From Symbiodinium natans (lineage: Eukaryota; Sar; Dinophyceae; Suessiales; Symbiodiniaceae): a stretch of 64,000 nt of DNA. The stretch lies in assembly GCA_905221605.1 (NCBI GenBank), contig CAJNDS010001101.1:668501-732500 (forward strand), read 5' to 3'. The notes below the pieces were generated by a model, which made no database searches, was not told the DNA's origin, and saw only the letters and a list, made by a program, of their open reading frames with translations. This document shows, in pieces, positions 39,640 through 49,400 of the stretch (its first letter is position 1; the number at the start of each line of letters is the position of its first letter). The position numbers and the translations under genes were made by a program.

Positions 39640-39800
39640 AACCCTAAACCCTATACAAACCCTATGAACCCTAAACCTATACAAACCCTATGAACCCTAA
39701 ACCCTAAACCCTGAACCCGATACAAACCCTATGAACCCTAAACCCTAAACCCTGAACCCGATACAAGCCCTATGAACCCTAAACCCGAAGCCCTAAACCT
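39640..39800. repeat. About 46-bp tandem repeat in telomere-like sequence
   Basis: ACAAACCCTATGAACCCTAAAC recurs at about 39655, 39680, 39722 and 39767 with CCCGATA spacers. Confidence 0.7.
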
Positions 39801-39892
39801 GAACCCTAAACCATGTGAGCCCTAAACCTAGTGCCTGGAGGTCGCGCAGCGCCGAGGCACAGTCGTCAAGGCCTCGGGCCCTCGGGCCGATT

Positions 39893-40027
39893 GGGGTTTG
39901 GGGTTTGTTTGGGGTTTGGGGTTTGTTTGGGGTTTGGGGTTTGGGGTTTGGGGTTTGGGGTTTGGGGTTTGGGGTTTGGGGTTTGGGGTTTGGGGTTTGG
40001 GGTTTGGGGTTTGGGGTTTGGGGTGTG
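39893..40027. repeat. Homogeneous GGGGTTT array
   Basis: About 18 units of the 7-bp variant GGGGTTT (A to G change in TTTAGGG), with two GTTTGTTTG interruptions at its left end. All open frames over it are repeat translation. Confidence 0.95.
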
Positions 40028-40286
40028 GATTTGCGAGCAGTGGTAGGGGTGCCTCTAACAACAAAATCTTTTCTGGGTTTGAAGGGACTATATAGGGATC
40101 AAGGGTAATAACATATCCAATTCTGTTCAAGGCTACCCTGTTATCTGGTACCCTTTGTAAACCCTAAAGCCCAAACCCTACACCCTAAACCCAGCCCCGC
40201 CCAAGCCCCACCCGTGCCGATGCCGTCTCCACGCGTGTCCCCAACGCTAAACCCCAAATCCTCAACGCTAAACTCCTAGGATCCTA

Positions 40287-40405
40287 CTCGGAGGTTCAGG
40301 TACTCATACCCCCAATTGTATCTGTACTTATAAGCCCACTAAGACTTCTAAGTAGGTTATAAGTAGACTTATGATTGGGGTTATAAGTACGCATGAACCT
40401 CCCAG
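40287..40405. mobile_element. MITE family A copy
   Basis: TA-CTCGGAGGTTCAGG ... CATGAACCTCCCAG-TA, 119 bp. Confidence 0.8.
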
Positions 40406-40788
40406 TAGACCCCACACCCGCTTCCAGGTTCAGGGTCTGGGGCAGGGGCTGAACAACATCAAAAACAAGTTCCCCAAAATTTAGCGCCGCGGACACCAGC
40501 AGCCCTCACAACCCCGAAATACCCGAACCCCTAAGCCCGAAAGCCTAAAGCCCTAGCTGCAAGCCGAAACCCCCAAACCTACAACTCTACACCCATGAAA
40601 CATGAACACCCTCGAGGTCGTAAAGTCCAAACCCGATTCCCTAAACCCTAAACCCTAAACCCTAAACCCTAAACCCTAAACCCTAAACCCTAAACCCCAA
40701 ACGCCTACAGCCCTGGGAGCCCCAAGCCCTGCGGGCCTAAAGCCCTGCAGCCAACCCTGAAGCCTGAACAGGCCCACAAAAAGCCCTA

Positions 40789-40941
40789 CTTGAAGGTTCA
40801 TGGTACTTACTAACCAATTATAACTGTACTTATAACCCTACTTATAATACCCCTAAAGGGCCTTATAGGGGTTATCCCAATTATAAGTAGGGTTATAAGC
40901 CCAGTTATACTTGGTTAGTAAGTACCATGAACGTATTCAAG
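40789..40941. mobile_element. MITE family A, CTTGAAGG subfamily
   Basis: TA-flanked, 153 bp, with a small insertion (GTATT) in the right terminal repeat. Confidence 0.85.
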
Positions 40942-41789
40942 TAGAGCCAGCCTAGAGCCCTACCCTAACAGCCAAATCGCCCTAAACCCTGAACTTTCAC
41001 GGTTTAGGGTTTAGGGCCCAGGGTTTAGGGTTTATTTAGGGTTTAGGGTTTAGGGTTTAGGGTTTCGTAAACCTAAAGCCAAACCCAGAAACTAAGAGAG
41101 CAGTTGCTTCGAACTCCAGTTAGAACTACCGACAAACCTGCCTGAGCCTGAAGCCTACAAAGAACAACAACGCCAAAAGGCCTCGAAGCCCTCGAAAGCA
41201 CACCCGCCGCCCCTTCTAAACCCTAAAAACCCGACACCGCAGGCCCCAAACCCTGAACCCCAACCTTTCGGGTTTAGGGTTTAGGGTTTAGGGTTTAGGG
41301 TTTAGGGTTTAGGGTGTAGGGTTTAAGGGTTTATATAGGATTTAGAGTTTAGGGTTTCGGGTTTAGGGCTCTACCTCACAGAGTCTTTCACCCCAAGGAG
41401 CCGAGATGAGCCTCAGCACGGCGAAAGCGCCCTGGAGGCTACTTGAAGTTGGGCACTTAAGGGCTTAGGCTTCGTACGAGTAGGGTTTAGGGTTTAGGGT
41501 TCAGGGTTTAGGCTTCAGGCTTCAGGGTTCAGGGTTTAGGGTTTAGGGTTTAGGGTTTAGGGTTTAAGGTTTAGGGCTTAGGGTTCAGGCCTTGAGGGTT
41601 GATAGGGCTCAGGGTTTATGGCTTCGGGTCTAGGCTTCAGGGTTTCGGGTTTACAGTGTAAGGCTTGAGGGTTTGGGGCTGAGGGTTTTCTACAGGGTCC
41701 AGGGTATCAAAACCTTTGTAGGGGTTCATGTGGGGCGCGCATTAATAGGCGCCCCCTCTTCAATTTCAAATTGGCCGACCTATTCAGGC

Positions 41790-41990
41790 CCTGGGACTGA
41801 TTGGGATCCAGAGTGGGGTCCGCCATTAGGTCATATTATCGTCCGGGCGTCGTAAGAAAACTCGCGCGGTACGCTCAAAATCAACTGCCGGAGGCTATTC
41901 AGGGGTCCTGTGACTGTTGATCGTCCGGGCCGGGCGTCGTAAGAAAATTCCTTGCGGCGCGCCTTGAAAATCAAGTGCCGGGGGTCGCTT
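41790..41990. repeat. About 100-bp tandem duplication
   Basis: Both copies contain TATTCAGG, ATCGTCCGGGC, CGTCGTAAGAAAA, GCGCG and AAAATCAA-TGCCGG in order. Copy 2 has an extra CGGGC. Confidence 0.8.
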
Positions 41991-42194
41991 CCCTTTTAAA
42001 CTCATCTACTCTCCCTATAAAAATCATGGACCGTTTAAGGAGAGCAAAAGCCAGCTTCGACTGGTCAGGGGAGAAGGGGAGGGGAGGGAATACGCTAAAG
42101 CAGGTCCCACATTACGAGTTCTTCGACGTGCTTTTGGCGGACCGTCCCTTCAACTTTCTCAGGGTTTAAAGAAGCCCTAAACCCGAATGCCTGA

Positions 42195-42236
42195 ACCCGC
42201 AACTCCCAGTCCTCTTGACTGAAGGCTCTCCACACA
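42195..42236 (-). CDS. Exon candidate, possible TPR3
   Basis: Acceptor CAAACAG|GAT, donor TTGCGG|GTTCAG, phase 0 to 0, 14 codons DVWRAFSQEDWELR. W-R-A...E-D-W-E-L resembles helix A of TPR3, but the preceding exon ends in phase 1, so a linking exon is needed. Confidence 0.35.
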
Positions 42237-42384
42237 TCCTGTTTGGGGTTTAGGGCTTTCAAAGCCCTAGAAGAAACCCACCACCCTGAAACTCCCCAAC
42301 TGAAAGCGACCCATGAACCCCCCTACACCCTGTAACCCCAGAGCGCTTGGCCCCAAACCCTAAACCCTAAACCCTCAAGCCTTA

Positions 42385-42620
42385 CACTCTAAAGCCTAAA
42401 GCCTAAAGCCTAAAGCCTAAAGCCTAAAGCCTAAAGCCTAAAGCCTAAAGCCTAAAGCCTAAAGCCTAAAGCCTAAAGCCTCAAGCCTCAAGCCTCAAGC
42501 CTCAAGCCTCAAGCCTCAAGCCTAAAGCCTCAAGCCTCAAGCCTAAAGCCTAAAGCCTAAAGCCTAAAGCCTAAAGCCTAAAGCCTAAAGCCTAAAGCCT
42601 AAAGCCTAAAGCCTAAAGCC
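42385..42620. repeat. Homogeneous CCTAAAG / CCTCAAG array
   Basis: About 33 units of the heptamer AAAGCCT, with a central cluster of CAAGCCT, flanked on both sides by normal CCCTAAA. The same variant occurs on the other strand at 53741-53775 (CTTTAGG). Confidence 0.95.
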
Positions 42621-42654
42621 AAAACCCTAAACCCTAAACCCTAAACCCTAAACT

Positions 42655-43090
42655 GAAGCGAGCTGCGGGCGCTGCGGTAAGCAGCAGCGAGCGTGCAGGG
42701 GGCGACAGCCCCTGCCAGCTCCGGCCAGCTGTCGCGTCAGTCGCAGCGAAGGAGCTCCGTTAGCTGCACCTGAAAGGTGCCGGCGCACGCGACAGGCGTG
42801 CTGGAGCATAAGAGAAAATTATAAACCTTGGGCAAGGCTCGCGAGGAGCCTTCATAAGGCCCGTAAGGGGCCACCTGCCTGGGAGGCACGTGCCTGAGCC
42901 CCTACTTGCCTGCGCCGGCCTTTGCCGGGAGCTTGCGAGCCCCCTGCCTGGGAAGCCGCTTCCGGCAGACGCCTGGCACGGGAGTGGCCTGGTTGGCGCC
43001 TGGAAGAGTGGGAGGCCCCTGCCTGGGAGGCCCTCGGACCATTTCAGACCTTTTTGTGCTTGAGATGTTTTGAGCTTTTCCCAAGCCAGT
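42655..43090. other. GC-rich hairpin island
   Basis: Free of telomeric repeat and dense in short perfect hairpins: GGGGGCGACAGCCCC, GGCTCGCGAGGAGCC, GCCCGTAAGGGGC, and three related CTGCCTGGGAGGC boxes (42878, 42948, 43020). Composition is unlike its surroundings. Open frames exist (42922-43431 +) but no family is recognised. It could be a hairpin-type mobile element or organelle-derived DNA. Confidence 0.5.
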
Positions 43091-43371
43091 TCTCAGCTAT
43101 AAAGTCCCAAATCCCAGAGCATAATCATAAATCTCGATCCGAAGAGCAGTGTAACAGAGCGGAAAAGGATTCGAGCAACTATTTGGAAGGAGAGCCCTCA
43201 ACAAATAGAATCCCTAAACCCGACCAAGGTCATAAATTGGGTGGGTGGGTTGGGAGAGGACGTGAACCTTGGCGCACACCACAACACACGCCCTGCGTGG
43301 TGGTGTGCGCGGAGCATGTGACACACCCTGAACCCCAACCCTACACCCTAAACCATGATGAGGAGCCGAGC

Positions 43372-43441
43372 CTTTCTCGTTCGATGGCTCCAGGTCCAGC
43401 ACGAGGTTGCAGGCCCGCAAGGCGTGTTTGAAACAGCCCGC
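43372..43441 (-). CDS. FKBP-TPR exon: TPR2 helix B and turn
   Basis: Acceptor CGGGAG|GCG; GC donor AAAG|GCTCGG, phase 0 to 1. Reads AGCFKHALRACNLVLDLEPS, then NEK, matching the A-x-x-x-C-x-x-x-L-x-L-D-P-x-N-x-K-A turn between TPR units. The next TPR exon was not found with certainty; 42236-42195 is a candidate. Confidence 0.7.
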
Positions 43442-46400
43442 CTCCCGACTCTGAGCAATTTGGGGCGGATTTGGGGCGGATTTGGGGTAAATCCTGCAAC
43501 CCTAAACCCTAAATCTTAAACCCCAAATCCCAAACCCCGAGAGTGTGAAGGTGTGAGGATTTTGTTTGTTGGCTTTGAGAGGTCAAGTTTTTGGAGTTTC
43601 GGGCCAGGGTTTGGGCTGTTATAGGGGCACAAAAAAAACACACAAAAATCCTGTTTGTGGATGCTTGAAATCCTGAGCCTTGTTCAGGCAGAGCGCGCGG
43701 TTCAGTAGGCACGCCTTCTTCCTGAGCATGGTGAGGCGCACGTGGGGAAGTAGGGTTTAGGGTTTAGGGTTTGGGGTTTGGGGGTCAGGGTTTAGGGTTT
43801 AGGGTTTAGGGTTTAGGGTTTAGGGTTTAGGGTTTAGGGTTTAGGGTTTAGGGTTTAGGGTTTAGGGTTTAGGGTTTACGGTGTAGGGGTTAGGGTGTAA
43901 GGATTCCGGAAGATCAGAGGTCCTTGCGTTTAGGGTTCAGAGCATGGAGGATCTTTTTTTCCTGGAGTTTGTCCACTATAGTCTGGGAGACAGGGGGGTC
44001 CCCTTCTCTTTGCGTAAGCTGGCAAAGAAATCCTAAGCCAAACAAAGGGAATAGGGGCATCACTAGACAACCCTGCCCCCCTAAGCCCCAAACCCTAAAC
44101 CCCAAACCCTAGACCTGGAACCCTGAACCCCAAAGCCGATTCTTCCAACGGGATGTGTACAAAAACCCTGAACAACAAACCCCAAAACCCAAAACCCAAA
44201 ACCCTATAAACCCTAAACCCTAAACCCTAAACCCTATAAACCCTAAACCCTAAACCCTAAGCCCTGAACCCTAAACCCTAAACCCTAAACCCTAATCCCA
44301 TACAACGCCGGGGCACAGCGCGCCAACCTTTTGCTGCCTCTCCTCGCCCCCCCGAACGCCACGGAAGTCGTCGATGTAGCCCAGCTGCTCCTGGGGGCTA
44401 TTAGGGTTTAGGGTTTAGGGTTTAGGGTTTAGGGTTTAGGGTTTAGGGTTTAGGGTTTAGGGTTTAGGGGGATTTAGGGACTTCCGACTTAGGGTTTAAG
44501 GGTTCGGGTTTAGGGTGTCGGGTTTGCAAAACGGCCGAATGGAATCAGATGCGGCCCTTTAGTCCCTTACAAGATCCCTCTGTAGTCCTTTAGTCTCTGA
44601 GTTCAACTGGAAACCCTGAAAAGCCCTAACTTTGGGTTTAGGGTTTAGGGTTTAGGGTTTAGGGTTTAGGGTTTAGGGTTTAGGGTTTAGGGTTTAGGGT
44701 TTAGGGTTTAGGATTTAGGGTTTAGGGTTTAGGGTTTAGGGTTTAGGGTTTAGGGTTTAGGGTTTAGGGTTTAGGGTTTAGGCACCCCCGAATTTGTGAT
44801 GGACCGATGCTTGGAGGTTCATGACACTTCATAACCAATCAGAACTGTCCTTATAACCCACTTATAAGCCCCTTAAGTGCCCTAATATGGCTATACGTAC
44901 AGTTATGATTACAGTTATCATTCGTTAGTAAGTACATTGAAGCTCCAAGTAGCCCTGAGCTCGTAACCCTAAACCCTAAACCCTAAACCCTAAACCTTGA
45001 GCTCGGAACCCGAAACCCAAAGAACCGACGACCCAAAAGCCTCGGACGCAAGGCGCGCCTGGATGAGGCGGAAGCGATGCGCTGCCAGACGATACCGGCC
45101 GGCCTCGCGTCAGTACTTGTTTAGGGGGTGTAGGGTTCAGGGTTTAGGGTTGAGGGTTGAGGGTTGAGGGTTTAGGGTTTAGGGTTTAGGGTTTAGGGTT
45201 TAGGGTTGCGGGTTTAGGGTTTAGGGTTTAGTGTTTAGGGTTTAGGGTTTAGGGTTTAGGGTTTAGGGTTTGGGGTTTGAGGCCACAACAAACAAAGCAA
45301 GGTTGTTTTGGCGCCTCCAGCCTCGGACATGTAGTTGTGCAAGTGACTGAAACCCTGGACCGATTGAGCCCCTCGACCTAAGCCGATCCAGGTCGTCCGC
45401 AGGTCGGTAGCATCCACGATGGGACCGTACTGCTTGAAGGTTCATGGTACTTACTAACCAATCATAACTGTACTTAAAACCCTACTTCTAATACCCCTAA
45501 AAAGCCTTATAGGGGTTATCCCAATTCTAAGTAGGGTTATAAGCCCAGTTCTAATTGGTTAGTAAGTACCCTGAACCTTCAAGTGGTCCCTTGTTCAAGT
45601 CAATCCCCTGAACTTGAACACCTCACTTGGACCTCCTGGGCCACTTCTGAGACCCCAAGGGATCCTCCTTGGACCTTGGCTGTCAATCTTAATCTTTATT
45701 TAAGACTCCAAACATTCCTGAAAATCTGCAAACAATTGAGTGTAAGCCTAAACCCTAAAAGGAGTAGGTTTGGGTAGCAAAGGACGGCGTGGGGTGGAAG
45801 AAAGTAATTATGAGACGGCCCTCCAGCATCGGGCCGGATTTAGGGTTTAGGGTTTAGGGTTTAGGGTTTAGGGTTTAGGGTTTAGGGTTTAGGGTTTAGG
45901 GTTTAGGGTTTAGGGTTTAGGGTTTAGGGTTTAGGGTTTAGGGTTTAGGGTTTGCAGATGCCGTGGAGGCTGGGATGCGGAGGAAGCTCGCTTTCGCAGG
46001 GGTCACCGTTCGGTCCAGTTTAGGGTTTCTGGTTTAGGGTTTAGGATTTAGAGGGTTTAGGGTTTAGGGTTTAGGGTTTAGGGTTTAGGGTTTAGGGTTT
46101 AGGGTTTGGGGTTTAGGGTTTCAGGGTTTAGGGTTTTTGGGTAAGGCACTGCTGACGCGCTTGACCACAAAGTTGTCAGGAATCCACTTGCCGGACCAAC
46201 CGTGGGACCCCAACCCCTAAAACCTAAACCCCGCGCCCAACCATGCCACCAAGAATCTTACGGTCATCGTGGAACTGCACCGCCCCCATGTAAACCCATA
46301 TGGAAGCACGAAACACCTAGAAACCCCTCAAAAACTTAAATCCAAAACTTACCCTACAAGCTTCAACTGTCGGCGCGAGAAGACGGCGGACGAAGTCTCG

Positions 46401-49400
46401 GTCTGGGATTCAGGGCTTCCTTAAACCCTAAAGCCTAAACCCGACGTGCGCCTTGAAGAGCACCGTGGCGCCTTCTTTGCAGCGCCCGAGTACCTGTTTC
46501 CCAGAAAGCCCGGAGTGGTTGAAGGCTAGAGTTTAGGGTTTAGGGTTTAGGGTTTGGGGCTTAGGGTTTAGCGTTTAGGGTAAGCTCCCTCGGGCTGGCA
46601 CACCCCTGTCGGAAGGTCTTGGACACCGACACCCAAGTTCATGCCCTTCTTGGAAGGTTTCTGCTTCTTCTTCCTCTTCTTCCTCTTCTCCTCCTTTCCC
46701 TTCCGTTCTTCTTCTTCTACACACCCTGCCTCTCTTCTTCTTCTTCTTCTTCTTCTTCTTCTTCTTCTTCTTCTTCTTCTTCTTCTTCTGCACGCTTTAG
46801 GGGCCTGTCTCTCTCTCTCTCTCAAACCCTAAACCCTAAACCCTAAACCCTAAACCCTAAACCCTAAACCCTAAACCTTGAACCCTAAACCCTAAACCCT
46901 AAACCCTAAACCCTAAACCCTAAACCCTAAACCCTAAACCCTAAGCCCTAAGCCCTAAGCCCTAAACCCTAAACCCTAAACCCTCTCTCTCTCTCTCTCT
47001 CTCTCTCGCTCGGCCTCCAGCTTCCTTTCGTCACCGGCTCGGATCTGCTCCCGGCCGTCCGCCTGCCGATCCACGGAGACCAGGTGGAGGCGCAGGAGGA
47101 CCTGAGATTTGCGTTTTTGGGGCTCTTGTTGTTTTTGGTATTTGTGGTTTTTTTTTTGGGGGGGGGAGGGGGGTTTTGGGATGTTTGGGTTTTTTGGGGT
47201 TTTTGGGAGTCTTGGGTGGTTTTTGGGAGTTTTGGGTGGTTTTTGGGGTTTTGGGGAGTCTTGGGGTTTTGGGGTTTGGGGGCTTTTGGGGCTTTTGGGG
47301 CTTTTGGGGCTTTGGGGCTTTGGGGCTTTGGGGCTTTGGGGCTTTGGGGCTTTGGGGCTTTGGGGCTTTGGGGCTTTGGGGCTTTGGGGCTTTGGGGCTT
47401 TGGGCTGGGGGGAGCAAGTTCCACAACAAAAGCTCAGTAGGTTTACAGGACAGGGTCTAGTGTCCAGCCCCACAGCCCTGGGTAATATGGAGCTCTTGCG
47501 GTCGAAGGCTGGACCGTTAGACCAGTATCCTAAAGCCCTGAGGCCCTCAACCACTTTCCTGAATCGGAAAAGATTGACCCTTCGTTTCCCTGAACCCGAA
47601 ACCCTAAACCCTAGAGACTTAGAGGAGTTTGGGGTTGAAGGGTGCTTTGTTGCGCGCTTAGAAGGCTCGAGATCCTTGGGGACGAAATTGGGTTCGCGTG
47701 GGTCATATAGCCGATGCTTCTGCAATCCCTCTCGAGGTGTATCCCCGAACCCGAATCCCTGAACCCTGAACCCTTTCGGGGTTCATTTAGTCCCCATATA
47801 TGTGAACCCTAAACCCTAAATCCTAAACCCTAAACCCTACACCCTAAACCGTAAGCCCATTTAGGGTTCATTTGGTCTGCAAGGAAATCCTACGGCCCCT
47901 CCGTTCAAGGCCACGGAGGTTAGGGTTTGGAGGGTGGAGGGTTTAGGGCCGTTTAGGGTTTAGGGTTTAGGGTTTAGGGTTTGGGGTTTAGGGTTTAGGG
48001 TTTGGGGTTTAGGGTTTAGGGTTTGGGGTTTAGGGTTTAGGGTTTAGGGTTTAGGACCAATCTTGGGACCTCAAACACCGAGCTCGGCACTTCAGCTGCG
48101 GGAAGCTCCTGCAGGCCTGTGGCAAACCCTAAACCCTAAACCCTAGACCCTAATCGAGGGTTTAGTTAGGTTTTAGAGTTTAGGGTCTGGAGTTTAGGGT
48201 TTAGACCCTAAACCCTAAACCCTGAACTCGTCGAAGCTTTGGGCGCCGGTTTTGGGCTGCACCTGTGACTCTATCCTAAACCCTAAACCCTAAACCCTGA
48301 ACCCTAAACCCTAAACCCTAAACCCTAAACCCTAAACCCTAAACCCTAAACCCGATGTATTAGCAGCTCAATTTCCTTTTGTCCATACTGCGGTAATGGA
48401 GGAAAACTGTCGGTAAACAGACAGCCAAGCCCTGGTGGAGCCAGGCAGCTTGCGCATGAGTGGGATTCTAAGCTTCCAGGCTCTTAGGGGTTCAGGGTTT
48501 AGGGTTTAGGGTTCAGGGTTTAGGGTTTACGGTTTAGGGTTCAGGGGTTCAGGGTTTAGGGTTCAGGGGTAAACGGACTCGCTTCCATCTCCATGAATCG
48601 CGCCTCTCCTTGTCAACCCTAAACCCTAAACCCTAAACCCTAAACCCTAAACCCTGAACCCTAAACCCTAAACCCTAAACCCTAAACCCTGAACCCTAAA
48701 CCCTAAACCCTAAACCCTAAACCCTAAACCCTAAACCCTAAACCCTAAACCCCAAACCGTAAACCCTAAACCCTAAACCCTAAACCCTAAACCCTGACCT
48801 AACCTGGGCTTCAGGGAAGTAGGGCCTGAGGTCTCATGGTCAACACTTTTCAAAGCTACCCAAATAACGAAGAATACTAAGCCCTAAACCCTAAACCCTA
48901 AACCCTAAACCCTAAACCCTAAACCCTGAACCCTGAACCCTAAACCCTAAACCCTAAATCGTTAGGTTGCGGTGCTGAAGGCTTCGTGGCTCTGGGGCTT
49001 TAAGGGCCTGGGGCTTTAGGGTTTAGGGCCCCCAAGCCCAAAACCCTAAAAGCTTCAGGGTTGTAGGTGAGCTGGGGGTCGAAGGGTTTATAAGGGTTCG
49101 GTTGAAGGGCTGTAGGGCTGTATGTAGGGCTGTAGGGTTGAAGGGTTTAGGGGTGTACACTGTCACTTCTCTGAATTATTCAAAATATGGTCACTTCTTG
49201 GGAGCCTCATTGTAAGGCGGCCCCCTCCTATTAAGGGTACAGAAAAACAGGGACCGTCATGTAGCGAACTGACCATATTATCCCTCCGTCACACTGACAT
49301 ACGACAGTCCTCTCCTGACGCCGACCCATGGGAAAAGTTCGAAATCCCAAAACCCTAAGCCCTAAACCCTAACCCCGAAGAGCCCGAACCGCGAAGATCC

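Noticed and set aside
39815-40130. Open frames of 97-100 codons with GVWGLGF / PKPQTPN repeats
   Set aside because: Pure translation of the GGGGTTT array.
46568-46846. Poly-Ser, poly-Leu, poly-Lys or poly-Arg protein
   Set aside because: Translation of the (CTT)n microsatellite in different frames.
46976-47762. Longest open frames (249 and 217 codons) as genes
   Set aside because: They run through the GGGGCTTT array and GT-rich sequence and give PKAPKPQS or GALGLWGF repeats. The minus reading only matters for the 47101-46982 exon, which uses the frame VLLRLHLVSV.
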